DNA of 45,267 nt from Acidimicrobiales bacterium (GCA_014240365.1 JAAZXC010000008.1:1-45267), one strand, 5' to 3'; counted from the stretch's first letter, positions 26,091 to 34,229 are shown. Notes: generated by a model not told the origin, from the sequence alone. A program made the numbers and translations.

Positions 26091-26798
26091 ATGCGGATAG
26101 GGCTGCTGCGCTGCGACGAAATCTACGAGGGCCTACGCCCGCGTTACGAGGGATACCAGAAGCTCTTCACCGACCTCTTCTCGGCGGTCGAGCCCGGCGT
26201 GGAGTTCGTCGACTACCCGGTCATGGAGGGCACGTTCCCGTCAGCACCTGATGAACTCGACGGCTGGCTCATCACCGGGTCGGCACGTGGCGCCTACGAG
26301 GACGAGCCGTGGATCCACGACCTGCTGGACCTGGTGCGCGACCTCGACTCCGCCAGGGCCCCGACGGTCGGCGTCTGCTTCGGCCACCAGGTCATTGCCG
26401 AGGCGCTCGGGGGCAGGGTCGAGCGAGTCGGATCGCTCGGGATCGGCAACCGGGCAATCCATGTGGACCAGCGCGAGGGCTGGATGACGCCCGGGCACGA
26501 CACGGTCGGGATCTTCTACTGCCACCACGACCAGGTCCTGGACCTGCCGCGCGGTGGCCGCCGTATCGCCTCGTCGGCCCACTGTCCTGTCGCCGCCCTG
26601 GCGGTGGGAGACCACTTTCTGGGCATCCAGGCCCACCCTGAGTTCGACGCCGCCTACGCGGACGTCCTCTACCGCGGCAGGTACTCGGCCAGTTCGCCAG
26701 GCGCTCTGAACGATGCACTCGAAACGCTGGACGCTCCGCTCCACCGGGTAGAGGTTGCGGAGTGGATGATCCGGTTCCTACGCGGCGACTCGGCCTGA
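26091..26798 (+). CDS. Class I glutamine amidotransferase-like protein
   Basis: GATase1 domain alone, 235 residues, with nucleophile C96 (GVCFGHQ) and H182/E184 (GIQAHPEFD). The oxyanion region LITGSARGAYEDEPWI is typical of the stand-alone GuaA-like or gamma-glutamyl hydrolase/transferase group. No synthetase domain or partner is adjacent, so it probably handles a gamma-glutamyl compound or serves a partner elsewhere. Complete triad argues for activity. Confidence 0.9.
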   Translation: MRIGLLRCDEIYEGLRPRYEGYQKLFTDLFSAVEPGVEFVDYPVMEGTFPSAPDELDGWLITGSARGAYEDEPWIHDLLDLVRDLDSARAPTVGVCFGHQVIAEALGGRVERVGSLGIGNRAIHVDQREGWMTPGHDTVGIFYCHHDQVLDLPRGGRRIASSAHCPVAALAVGDHFLGIQAHPEFDAAYADVLYRGRYSASSPGALNDALETLDAPLHRVEVAEWMIRFLRGDSA

Positions 26799-26825
26799 TT
26801 GCCCAGCGGAGGCGACACGGGGAAC

Positions 26826-26851
26826 CGGGCCAGCCAAGCCGGCTAGGCCCG
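26826..26851. terminator. Candidate bidirectional terminator
   Basis: CGGGCCAGCC pairs with GGCT-A-GGCCCG: ten pairs, one bulged A, loop AAGCC, spanning the gap between two convergent genes and the stop codon of the EamA gene. No T-tract. Confidence 0.55.
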
Positions 26852-27715
26852 CTCCACGATCTCGACCGGTCGGGTCACCACGAATGCGAGGGAGGCCATG
26901 ACCACCCCCAGGCCGACCGCCTGGAGACCGCCGATGCGTTCGCCCACCAGCCACCAGGCGTAGAGGGGCGCCACGGCCGTGAAGAGCAGGTTGATGAGGC
27001 TCATCATGGTCAGGGTCGTATGCCCGTGGGCGTAGTTGGTGAGCAGGTGGCCGGCACCAGGCAGGGCTGCCATGGCGACGATCAGGACCCAGTCGTCACC
27101 TCCCGGGAGGGCCACACCTCCCTCCATCACCAACGCGAACGGCACCACGGCCACGAGGGCCACGAGGGTCAGGGCCAGTTGGTAGTTGGCTGAGGCAACG
27201 GTCTCCCGGGCGCGTTTGCTCGCCACGTAGTAGGCGGAGAACAACAGCATCATCGCCACGGCCAGCAGGTCACCCTGTCTGGTGGCCACACCGCTGGCAC
27301 CCGAGCCGTACATGGCAAGCACCACGCCTCCGAATGCAACCATCGACCATCCGTAGATGGTGCGGTTCGGGCGTTCCCCGAACATGCGTCCCGCCACGGC
27401 CAGTAGGACCACGGGCTGCAACGACGAGATGACCACGGCGTTGGCTGCGCTGGTGAGTCGCAGGGCGAAGATGAAGAACACCAGGTTGACGCCGAACAGG
27501 AGGCCGCCCAACATCGAACGCCGGATGTCGTGGAGGCTGAGGCGCTTCCCCGAGGCGAGGAGCACTATCCCGTACAGCAGGGCCGCCACGGCCAGGCGCC
27601 AGAACACGAAGGCGATCTCGTCCATCGAAACCTTCTTGACGATGCTCGGACCGAGTGCCATGAAGCCGACGGCACTGATCGCCGCTGCACGGCCGCGCGC
27701 CGCCTGAACCTGCAT
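26843..27715 (-). CDS. EamA-family transporter
   Basis: Drug/metabolite transporter permease, 290 residues, ten hydrophobic helices in two EamA repeats: the first around FVFWRLAVAALLY to LAMYGSG, the second from LLAVAMMLLFSAYYVASKRA to ASLAFVVTRP. The conserved end-of-repeat motif appears as INLLFTAVAPLYAWWLVGERIG. Substrate unknown. The ATG at 27715 has AGGGTGA at good spacing; a TTG at 27736 adds seven residues. It is not RarD-like and not closely similar to the neighbour at 25161, so the two are not a recent duplication. Confidence 0.9.
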   Translation of the reverse strand: MQVQAARGRAAAISAVGFMALGPSIVKKVSMDEIAFVFWRLAVAALLYGIVLLASGKRLSLHDIRRSMLGGLLFGVNLVFFIFALRLTSAANAVVISSLQPVVLLAVAGRMFGERPNRTIYGWSMVAFGGVVLAMYGSGASGVATRQGDLLAVAMMLLFSAYYVASKRARETVASANYQLALTLVALVAVVPFALVMEGGVALPGGDDWVLIVAMAALPGAGHLLTNYAHGHTTLTMMSLINLLFTAVAPLYAWWLVGERIGGLQAVGLGVVMASLAFVVTRPVEIVERA

Positions 27716-27870
27716 TGGTTCACCCTCGCACCACAATGGCGCCGAGACGTTGTCGGAGGCCCACCGATCGTGGGACGGTCACGTACCGCTAATACCCCGG
27801 TGGTATCAGGTGGTCGGCTGTCGGAACCCCAGCGGTGGCGGGACGCTCCCAGACCTGGAACGGGCCCGGT

Positions 27871-28554
27871 TCAGCCGGTGCCCCTGCGGCTGCCGACCGC
27901 CTCGTCCTGAGCGGCCTGGAGGGCGGAAGCCAGACCCACCGTCCATGCGCGCAGGACGCTTCGTGATGCCTTCGGCTCCGGTGGGTCGATGGCCGGCCCG
28001 ACGACCATCCGAACCTTCACAGGCCTGGGTAGCCGTGCCCCGGTCGGCATCGCATCGCCGGTTCCGGCTATTCCGACCGGCACGACCGTGGATCCGGTCC
28101 TTGCCGCCAGCCACGCCGTCCCGTCGAACAGTTCGTCCACCGTGTCACCCTCGTGTCGCTTCCCCTCGGGAAAGACGAGGAGAAGGTTGTTCTCGGCCAG
28201 CAGCTCCCGGGCGATTCTCATCGACTCCCGGTCGGCCGAGTCCCGACGAACCGGGAAGGACCCCAGGGAGGCCATCAACCACGCCATCGGTGGTGCCTTG
28301 AACAGGCTCTCCTTGGCCAGGGCCCGTAGACGCCGACGCGTCAGCGGCGAGAGCATCAGCGAATCCAGGTTGGAGCGGTGCACGGGCGCCAGGATCACCG
28401 GTCCATCCGGTGGGATGTTCTCCCGGCCGGTCACCCGGGTCCGTAGATAGGGCCAGAGCAGGCACCGCACGAGAGCCCGGATCGTCAGGTATACGGGTCC
28501 CGACGACCAGCGAGCGTTGATGCGCCGGGCGCGGTCCTGCGGATCCGAATCCAT
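27871..28554 (-). CDS. 1-acylglycerol-3-phosphate acyltransferase-like (PlsC family)
   Basis: Membrane-associated acyltransferase of 227 residues; the family makes phosphatidic acid from lysophosphatidate. Motif I is HRSNLD (H59, D64), motif II is near GSFPVRRDSADRE, motif III is FPEGKR, and motif IV is VVPVGIAGT. One N-terminal hydrophobic helix (about 20-37) anchors it. Acyl acceptor not certain. The upstream 53 nt separate it from the CBS gene; the 155 nt after its stop up to the EamA start hold a 5-bp repeat (ATACC/GGTAT at 27792-27806) and nothing else clear. Confidence 0.88.
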   Translation of the reverse strand: MDSDPQDRARRINARWSSGPVYLTIRALVRCLLWPYLRTRVTGRENIPPDGPVILAPVHRSNLDSLMLSPLTRRRLRALAKESLFKAPPMAWLMASLGSFPVRRDSADRESMRIARELLAENNLLLVFPEGKRHEGDTVDELFDGTAWLAARTGSTVVPVGIAGTGDAMPTGARLPRPVKVRMVVGPAIDPPEPKASRSVLRAWTVGLASALQAAQDEAVGSRRGTG

Positions 28555-28607
28555 GGTCTGTACGTGACCCGTCAGGGTGACCCGGTTGGAAGGCTCTGCC
28601 GGACCGC

Positions 28608-28985
28608 TCAGCGACGAGCGATGCGGGCGCTGAGTACGTCGCGCAGGCTGACCATGCCGAGCAGCTCACCGTCGAGCACGACCGGCAGGTGTCTGAAACC
28701 GCGGCTCAACATGAGCGAAGCCGCCTCCTCGGTGTCGAGGTCCGGCAGCGCCGTCTCAGGCTCGGGGGTCATCCACCGCTCCACCGAAGTTGCCCGGAGG
28801 TCGTCCTCGGCCGCAGCTGCGCGCAGCACGTCCCGCTCGGTGAGGATCCCCAGCAGCATCCGACCCTGGACCACGACGACCGATCCGAATCCCCCGCGAA
28901 CCATCACCTTGGCGGCCGCACCGACAGAGGCCTCGGCCGAGAGGGTGACGACGTCGGGCGTCATGACATCTGAAAGGGCGACCAT
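28608..28985 (-). CDS. CBS-domain-pair protein
   Basis: A 125-residue protein made almost wholly of two CBS domains: VALSDVMTPDVVTL to VVQGRMLLGILTERDVLRA, and VERWMTPEPETAL to VVLDGELLGMVSLRDVLSARI. Such Bateman modules sense adenosine nucleotides. No effector domain is attached, so it probably acts through a partner. Its ATG overlaps the stop of the 81-residue gene by 1 nt (TGATG), marking that protein as the prime candidate. Last gene of a four-gene unit. Confidence 0.92.
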   Translation of the reverse strand: MVALSDVMTPDVVTLSAEASVGAAAKVMVRGGFGSVVVVQGRMLLGILTERDVLRAAAAEDDLRATSVERWMTPEPETALPDLDTEEAASLMLSRGFRHLPVVLDGELLGMVSLRDVLSARIARR

Positions 28986-29230
28986 CAGCCGCTTCCCCCT
29001 ACTTCGTCGACATCGCGGTCGACACGCTCACTGGCCGGGGCCTCGAGGTCGCGGTTCAAGGTGCGCCAGAGGTTGCCGGCCCACACACTGGTGTGTGGCC
29101 AGTCACGCCAGAACGCCTGGAGGACAACCGGGTCCAACTGCTCGGCCGCCTCGGCGGGCGTGCAGGAACCAGCCAACTCATCAAGCGTGTCAATCACGCC
29201 GAGTAGTTGTTCGGATGGGTCGTCAGCCAT
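28985..29230 (-). CDS. 81-residue protein of unknown function
   Basis: Small acidic protein (starts MADDPSEQLLGVIDTLDELA), predicted soluble and mainly helical, with a Trp-rich middle (QAFWRDWPHTSVWAGNLWRTLNRDL) and an acidic tail. The coding status is well supported: AGGAGG lies 4 nt before the ATG, it fits exactly between the MFS and CBS genes, and the frame shows the strong third-position GC bias of its neighbours. No family recognised. Confidence 0.78.
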   Translation of the reverse strand: MADDPSEQLLGVIDTLDELAGSCTPAEAAEQLDPVVLQAFWRDWPHTSVWAGNLWRTLNRDLEAPASERVDRDVDEVGGSG

Positions 29231-29237
29231 GGTCCTC

Positions 29238-30614
29238 CTAGCGTTTCAAACCCCGATCATCCCCCGAATCCGTCGGATCGGCAAACGGGCCTGCTGACCC
29301 GCCGGTTGGTGCACCGGTACCGGCCGGTCCACCGGTCTCGTCAACCTCAGGCTCAACCTCAGGCTCAACCTCACGGTCCAGCAGGTCGAATGCCCCCCGA
29401 CGACCGGTAACCACCGCATCCACGCACAGCGCCAGCCCCGCACCCAGCACGACCCACCGCAATCCGATCAGGTCGCCGAGGATCCCGAACACCAACCCAC
29501 CGATCGGAATCCCGCTCAGGATCGACACCAGGAACACCGACATCACCCTGCCCCGGAACTCCTCGTCCACCCGGAGCTGGAGGGAGGTACTCAGGGTGGT
29601 GCCATGGAGCATGTGGGCTCCACCCATAAGGAGATACCCGAACATCCCGACACCCAGCCACGACGATGAGGCCACAATCAGGAGGCCCGCCCCGTAGAGG
29701 AGCACGGAACGGCGTTCCAGGACCGCTCGGGACATGCGCCCACCACGACCGCTGATGAAGGCACTCGCCAGCAGGGATCCCACACCGAGGCTCGTGGACA
29801 GGACCCCCAGTCCGCCACCTCCCCTAGCGAACAGGTCATCGGCGATACCGGCGGCCAGCGAGAAGGCGAACACCGCTCCCAGGCCCGCCACGCTGAACGC
29901 CAGACGGAAGGCAATGCGCATCTCCGGCCTCACCCGGACGTACGCCAGCCCCTCGCGGAACTCGTCGCCGATGGACCCTTCGGCCCCGGATGGCGACCAC
30001 GTGGTACGCACGGTTGCCAGAATGGCGAGCCCCACCACGTAGAGGCCCAGTGAAATGGCGAAGGCGAGGCCGGGCCCGTGGAACGCGAGGGTCAACGCTG
30101 CGACGGCGGGGCCCACCGACCGCCCGATCGTGAAGGTGATCGACACCATCCGAACCGCTGCCACCAGCGCCTCACGGGGAACCAGCACAGCCGCCATGGA
30201 CTGGCTCGGCGCCCACTGGAACGAAGCCGCCGAGCCACCTACGAAGTTCAGGAGGAGGATGCGCCACGGGGTCAACCCGCCTGACACGTAGAGGCCGACG
30301 ACCACCGACATGACCAGCACCTGGAGCGACAGGCCTACGAGTAGCAGCACGCGGCGATCTATCCGGTCGGCCAGGGTGCCGGAGAGGGGGGTACCGACCA
30401 CGGCCGGGATGAGCGCCACGAACGACGAGGCCCCAACCCACGTGTTCGAGTCGGTGAGCTGGTTCACCAGGAATGGCGTGGCCAGGCCGCCCAGGAACTG
30501 TGCTGTACCGCAGAGGGTCTGACCGGCTACGAAGCGGGCGAAGGCCGGGTGGCGGAGGGAACTGAACGGGCTGGCGCCGGATGTCTGGCCGGCCGATCCG
30601 GCCTGGTTGGTCAC
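29238..30614 (-). CDS. MFS transporter, EntS-like (MFS_3)
   Basis: Twelve-helix major facilitator, 458 residues, in the group that includes enterobactin exporter EntS and many multidrug exporters. Signatures are FVAGQTLCGTAQFLGG near the start and GTLADRIDRRVLLLVG, the loop 2-3 motif with the conserved D-R-R. The last 45 residues are a hydrophilic tail with the repeated EVEP unit and a Gly/Thr/Pro segment, unusual for the family. The GTG overlaps the YceI stop (GTGA), which implies coupling. Substrate unknown. Confidence 0.9.
   Translation of the reverse strand: MTNQAGSAGQTSGASPFSSLRHPAFARFVAGQTLCGTAQFLGGLATPFLVNQLTDSNTWVGASSFVALIPAVVGTPLSGTLADRIDRRVLLLVGLSLQVLVMSVVVGLYVSGGLTPWRILLLNFVGGSAASFQWAPSQSMAAVLVPREALVAAVRMVSITFTIGRSVGPAVAALTLAFHGPGLAFAISLGLYVVGLAILATVRTTWSPSGAEGSIGDEFREGLAYVRVRPEMRIAFRLAFSVAGLGAVFAFSLAAGIADDLFARGGGGLGVLSTSLGVGSLLASAFISGRGGRMSRAVLERRSVLLYGAGLLIVASSSWLGVGMFGYLLMGGAHMLHGTTLSTSLQLRVDEEFRGRVMSVFLVSILSGIPIGGLVFGILGDLIGLRWVVLGAGLALCVDAVVTGRRGAFDLLDREVEPEVEPEVDETGGPAGTGAPTGGSAGPFADPTDSGDDRGLKR
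29341..29373. repeat. 12-nt tandem repeat in the MFS tail
   Basis: TCAACCTCAGGC occurs twice in tandem with a 9-nt partial third copy. On the coding strand it specifies the EVEPEVEPEVDE tail. Copy number probably varies between strains by slippage. Confidence 0.8.
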
Positions 30615-31471
30615 CTGGTCAGAAACAGTTGGAACTCGACGATGCCGTGGTCCTCAACCGACACCACGATCGACGCACCGGGTGCCTCGATGCCGTGGTC
30701 GGCGAACACGATCGGGAACGAACCGACCACGGTCACCACGTCGCCGACAAGGGTCGCTGCCAGTGTCACATCGACGGGACCGGTCATGCCGTTGATGGTG
30801 ATCGTGCCGGGCACAACGGCATCGACCGACATCCCATCACCATCCAGGTCCCCGAGGGTGACGGGCCCCACTAGGGCGAAGGTGGCCGTCGGATGGTCGT
30901 CGGTGTGCAGTGCACTACGGACCTTCCCGTCCCTGTACACCTTGTCGGACCGTAGGCCCCGCAGATCCGCCGTCACCTCGACGGCCTCTATGGCGTCGTC
31001 GGTGAGCACGACAGACCCGACCACCAGGGGCGTGCGCCCGACTGCTGTGGCGGAGCCGATCCCGTTGCCCAGCACCTCCTGTACCCGGTAGCCGACCCAC
31101 GTGGAGGTGAAGTCGCTGAACGAGCCGATGTCGGTGTCCACCGCCCAGGTCCCCGCCGTGCTGGCCGCAGCAACAGCCGTTGTCGTGGCTGGCACCGTGC
31201 TGGCCGCAGCAGCAGCCGTTGTCGTCGTTGGCGCCGTGGTAGCCACCGGAGCCTGCGTTGTCGTGGTGGTTTCGTACGCGGACGAAGTCGTCGGGTGGGT
31301 GACCGTCGTGCTGGTGGCGGCCGTCGAACCGGTCTGGGCTGCGCTGGCCGTCTCCACAGCCGACGCCAGGTCGGGGGAGGGCGGAGCGGCGGATCGCAGC
31401 AGGAACCACCAGCCGATGACGGCCACCGCCACAACACCGATAACCACCAGAGCCAGCCGTCGCCTATCCAC
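30611..31471 (-). CDS. Membrane-anchored YceI-family protein
   Basis: The family binds polyisoprenoid or other amphiphilic lipids in a lipocalin-like barrel. The 286 residues comprise an N-terminal anchor (about 7-26), an Ala/Thr-rich linker (about 30-107) and a YceI domain from GTWAVDTDIGSFSDFTSTWVGYRV to the end, including LRSDKVYRDGKVRSALHTDDHPTATF. The linker places the barrel away from the membrane, on the outer face. It starts at GTG 31471 behind TAGGGT and leads an operon with an MFS exporter, suggesting a lipid-like cargo. Confidence 0.88.
   Translation of the reverse strand: MDRRRLALVVIGVVAVAVIGWWFLLRSAAPPSPDLASAVETASAAQTGSTAATSTTVTHPTTSSAYETTTTTQAPVATTAPTTTTAAAAASTVPATTTAVAAASTAGTWAVDTDIGSFSDFTSTWVGYRVQEVLGNGIGSATAVGRTPLVVGSVVLTDDAIEAVEVTADLRGLRSDKVYRDGKVRSALHTDDHPTATFALVGPVTLGDLDGDGMSVDAVVPGTITINGMTGPVDVTLAATLVGDVVTVVGSFPIVFADHGIEAPGASIVVSVEDHGIVEFQLFLTR
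31158..31235. repeat. 39-nt tandem duplication in the YceI linker
   Basis: Two copies of a 39-nt unit (31158-31196 and 31197-31235), with a few substitutions, beginning GTGCTGGCCGCAGC. The unit is in frame (13 residues) and extends the Ala/Thr linker. Confidence 0.85.
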
Positions 31472-31477
31472 GTTGCG

Positions 31478-31483
31478 ACCCTA
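31478..31483 (-). promoter_or_regulatory. Leaderless-type -10 box for the YceI operon
   Basis: TAGGGT on the minus strand, 6 nt before the GTG at 31471. Confidence 0.5.
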
Positions 31484-31523
31484 GATCCCACTTCCCGATC
31501 GAATGCAGTCGTGCTCCGGCTCA

Positions 31524-31529
31524 TAGGGT
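31524..31529 (+). promoter_or_regulatory. Leaderless-type -10 box for the monooxygenase gene
   Basis: TAGGGT ends 8 nt before the ATG at 31538. Together with its mirror copy at 31478-31483 it makes an apparent CGACCCTA/TAGGGTCG inverted repeat. Confidence 0.5.
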
Positions 31530-31537
31530 CGGGTGCG

Positions 31538-32791
31538 ATGAAGTTCGGATTCTTCTATGAGCACCAGCTGCCCCGCCCCTGGTCGGACGGCGACGAGCAC
31601 CGGCTCCTCAAGGACGCCCTGGACCAGGTCCAGCTGGCTGATCGGCTCGGCTACGACTACGTGTGGGAGGTCGAACACCACTTCCTCGAGGAGTACAGCC
31701 ACAGTTCCGCACCGGAGGTGTTCCTGGCCGCCGCCAGCCAGCGCACGGAGAGGATCCGGCTGGGCCACGGCATCACCCTCCTACCCGGCGCCTACAACCA
31801 CACGGCCCGGGTCGTCGAGCGGATCAACACGCTGGACCTCCTTTCGGACGGACGGGTCGACTTCGGCTCGGGCGAGTCGTCGTCCAACGCCGAACTGGAG
31901 GGCTTCGGCATAGACCGGACCACCAAGCGCGAACAGTGGCTGGACCACATCGAGGCCGCCACCCGGATGATGGTCGAGGAGCCGTTCGCCGGTTGGGACG
32001 GCCCCTGGCTGCAGATGCCCCCGCGCAACGTGGTGCCCAAGCCGTACCAGCGACCGCATCCCCCACTATGGGTGGCCTGCAGCCAGCGCGAGACCATCCA
32101 TCTGGCCGCCCGGAAGGGAATAGGCGCCCTCACCTTCGCCTTCGTGGAGCCCGGCGAGGCCGAACAGTGGGTAGGCGAGTACCACGACATCATCGCCTCG
32201 GAGGAGTGCGTGCCGGCCGGATTCGCCGTCAACCCCAACATCGCCTGCGTCCTGCCGTTCATGTGCCACGAGGACGAGGAGGAGGCCCTGGAGCGCGGCA
32301 TCGACGGCGCCCACTTCTTCGGCTACTCGCTCGGCCACTTCTACGGATTCGGCAATCACCACCCCGGAACCACCGACATCTGGGCTGAGTTCCAGGAGAA
32401 CCGCAGCGCCTTCGGGTTCGACCGCGAGACGGCTTCCCAGACAGCGGTAAGCCTGCGGGCACGCATGGAGAGTGAGGGGCTGCTCTCGCTGAGGGGAGCC
32501 ATCGGCACACCGGACCAGATCCGCCAACTCCTCCGGGAGTACGAGGCCGCCGGCATCGACCAGGTCATCTTCGTGAGCCAGGCGGGACGCAACCGCCACG
32601 AGCACATCTGCGAATCGATGGAGCTCTTCGCCCGCGAGGTCATGGGAGAGTTCGCCGAACGCGACCCGGCCCACGTGGCGGCCAGGGACGAGCGGTTGGC
32701 TGGCGGTGTGGCGGCCGCCCTGGCCAGACGCGAAGGGCCGCGACAGGTGGATCCCGGATATCGGATCCAGCCCCCCACTGCCCAGGCGTGA
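31538..32791 (+). CDS. Luciferase-like monooxygenase (LLM class)
   Basis: Flavin- or F420-dependent TIM-barrel oxidoreductase, 417 residues. It starts MKFGFFYEHQLPRPW, has VWEVEHHFLEEYSHSSAP (the alkanal-monooxygenase-like EHHF), LGHGITLLPGAYNHTARVVERINTLDLLSDGRVDFGSG and, near the end, GTPDQIRQLLREYEAAGIDQVIF. The EHHF group is close to bacterial luciferase alpha and limonene/alkanal monooxygenases, so FMNH2 plus O2 is more likely than F420. The 110-residue C-terminal extension is longer than in minimal LLM proteins. Confidence 0.87.
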   Translation: MKFGFFYEHQLPRPWSDGDEHRLLKDALDQVQLADRLGYDYVWEVEHHFLEEYSHSSAPEVFLAAASQRTERIRLGHGITLLPGAYNHTARVVERINTLDLLSDGRVDFGSGESSSNAELEGFGIDRTTKREQWLDHIEAATRMMVEEPFAGWDGPWLQMPPRNVVPKPYQRPHPPLWVACSQRETIHLAARKGIGALTFAFVEPGEAEQWVGEYHDIIASEECVPAGFAVNPNIACVLPFMCHEDEEEALERGIDGAHFFGYSLGHFYGFGNHHPGTTDIWAEFQENRSAFGFDRETASQTAVSLRARMESEGLLSLRGAIGTPDQIRQLLREYEAAGIDQVIFVSQAGRNRHEHICESMELFAREVMGEFAERDPAHVAARDERLAGGVAAALARREGPRQVDPGYRIQPPTAQA

Positions 32792-32796
32792 ACCGG

Positions 32797-32802
32797 CATT
32801 CT
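32797..32802 (+). promoter_or_regulatory. Possible leaderless -10 box for the cupredoxin lipoprotein
   Basis: CATTCT ends 6 nt before the ATG at 32809; it differs from TANNNT at the first base. It lies just after the monooxygenase stop. Confidence 0.35.
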
Positions 32803-32808
32803 TGAAAC

Positions 32809-34221
32809 ATGAACCGACTCTCCGCGGGTGCCGTGATAGCCGCAGTGGCACTGCTGGCATCGTGCGCCGGAGCAGGCACTGACGGACCGGTGGTGGCGCC
32901 ACCAAGCACCAGCACCGTCTCACCGGCCACCACCAGCACAGCTAGCCCGACAAGCGCCGCACCAGCCACCACCGCGCCCCCTCCCACCACGACCACCGCC
33001 GCACCAGCCACCACCGCGCCCCCTCCCACCACAAGCGCTGCCATACCGGCAGATGCCGACACCGGTCGACGTGCCGAGCTTCTCCGGATCCTGGTCGCCG
33101 AGGCTTCGTCCTTCACCCAGGCCGAGGCCGCCTTTCTGCTCCCGCCGACGTTGAACCCGAGCGCCGGTGGCGCCCCCGGCTACACCCGTTACGTGTTCCG
33201 CGAGACGTCCGACGGCGTCATCCCTACCCTGGTCGAGGGTCCCCTGGGTCCACAGACCCGCTGCCAGGACCCGGACCTGCCGTGCTCCTACAGCGACCTC
33301 GTAGAGCTGCTCGCCTCGGGAGAACCGATCCCACCCGAGCTGGACCTGACACCTCAGCGGCTCGCCACGCTCGTGTCCGAGCTGGACCAGCTGGCTGAGT
33401 TCGCCGCACTCCATGCCGACGTGGACGTGACCTGTGCCGAGGGCTTCATCTCCGACTCCATCCAGTCATCCAACATGGGCTCGCACTTCTACCAGCCCGA
33501 CTGGTTCGGCGACGGCTTCGACCCGGGCCGTCCGGAGATCCTCCTCTACGCACCGGCGGACGGGTCGCTCACCACCGGTCCTCTCGGCTACTGCGATGCC
33601 AACGGCTGGAACGGACCGGACCTCGTACTGGTGGGCACCGCCTTCCTCAAGCCGCCAGAGGTAATCGGCTGGGAGCACCCAACGGCATTCACCGGGGACC
33701 TGGACAACTGGCACTCGCACTTCAACATCTGTCGTGGGAACGTAAGCGGCACCGACAGCTTCGTGACCATGGCCGAGTGCGAGGCCTCCGGAGGCAACTG
33801 GCACGACGCCATCGGCTGGATGATCCATGCCTGGGTCGCTCCCGGATACGACAACCAACTCGGTGTGTTCTCGATGTGGAACCCGACCATCGCCCCCACC
33901 GCAGCGCCGTCGGCAATCCATGACCAGAGGGTCGTGCGTGGCAGCGACTTCCCGGAAGGTGCCCACCAGTCCCTGATCGCCAACTTCGCCTTCGAGAGGG
34001 TGATCCGCGTCGCCGTCGGTCAGCACGTGTACTTCAACAACAGCGACTCCGTTCCGCACACCGTGAGCGCCGGCACCGAGGACGCTCCCGACCCGGATGC
34101 CTTCGGATCCGGACTGCTGAATCCGGGAGACAACTACCTGCTGGAGACGTCGTCGGCCGGAACCTTCACCATCTACTGCGCCCTGCATCCCGACATGACA
34201 GCCACCGTGATCGTGGGCTGA
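32809..34221 (+). CDS. Cupredoxin lipoprotein with a His-rich middle domain
   Basis: Exported lipoprotein, 470 residues: lipobox LASC (C19), a Thr/Pro/Ala linker (30-80), an unrecognised middle domain (about 85-365) and a C-terminal cupredoxin (about 372-470). The type 1 copper ligands are present: H417 (VPHTV) and C457, H460, M463 (YCALHPDM). The middle domain carries spaced His/Cys motifs, GSHFYQPDW (H226), NWHSHFNIC (H302, H304, C308) and GWMIHAWVAPG (H340), suggesting a second metal site. It could carry electrons or handle copper at the outer membrane face; no partner oxidase is adjacent. Confidence 0.85.
   Translation: MNRLSAGAVIAAVALLASCAGAGTDGPVVAPPSTSTVSPATTSTASPTSAAPATTAPPPTTTTAAPATTAPPPTTSAAIPADADTGRRAELLRILVAEASSFTQAEAAFLLPPTLNPSAGGAPGYTRYVFRETSDGVIPTLVEGPLGPQTRCQDPDLPCSYSDLVELLASGEPIPPELDLTPQRLATLVSELDQLAEFAALHADVDVTCAEGFISDSIQSSNMGSHFYQPDWFGDGFDPGRPEILLYAPADGSLTTGPLGYCDANGWNGPDLVLVGTAFLKPPEVIGWEHPTAFTGDLDNWHSHFNICRGNVSGTDSFVTMAECEASGGNWHDAIGWMIHAWVAPGYDNQLGVFSMWNPTIAPTAAPSAIHDQRVVRGSDFPEGAHQSLIANFAFERVIRVAVGQHVYFNNSDSVPHTVSAGTEDAPDPDAFGSGLLNPGDNYLLETSSAGTFTIYCALHPDMTATVIVG
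32956..33039. repeat. 42-nt tandem duplication in the cupredoxin linker
   Basis: Two nearly identical 42-nt units (32956-32997 and 32998-33039), beginning GCCGCACCAGCCACC. In frame (14 residues); they lengthen the Thr/Pro/Ala linker. Confidence 0.85.
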
Positions 34222-34229
34222 CCCGACAG

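Noticed and set aside
28565-28574. TGAC-CC-GTCA dyad before the PlsC-like gene
   Set aside because: Only 4-bp arms; expected by chance in this much sequence.
31476-31531. 8-bp inverted repeat CGACCCTA ... TAGGGTCG with 40 nt between arms
   Set aside because: As an operator or loop site it is better explained as two divergent -10 boxes that happen to have the same sequence, each next to its own start codon.
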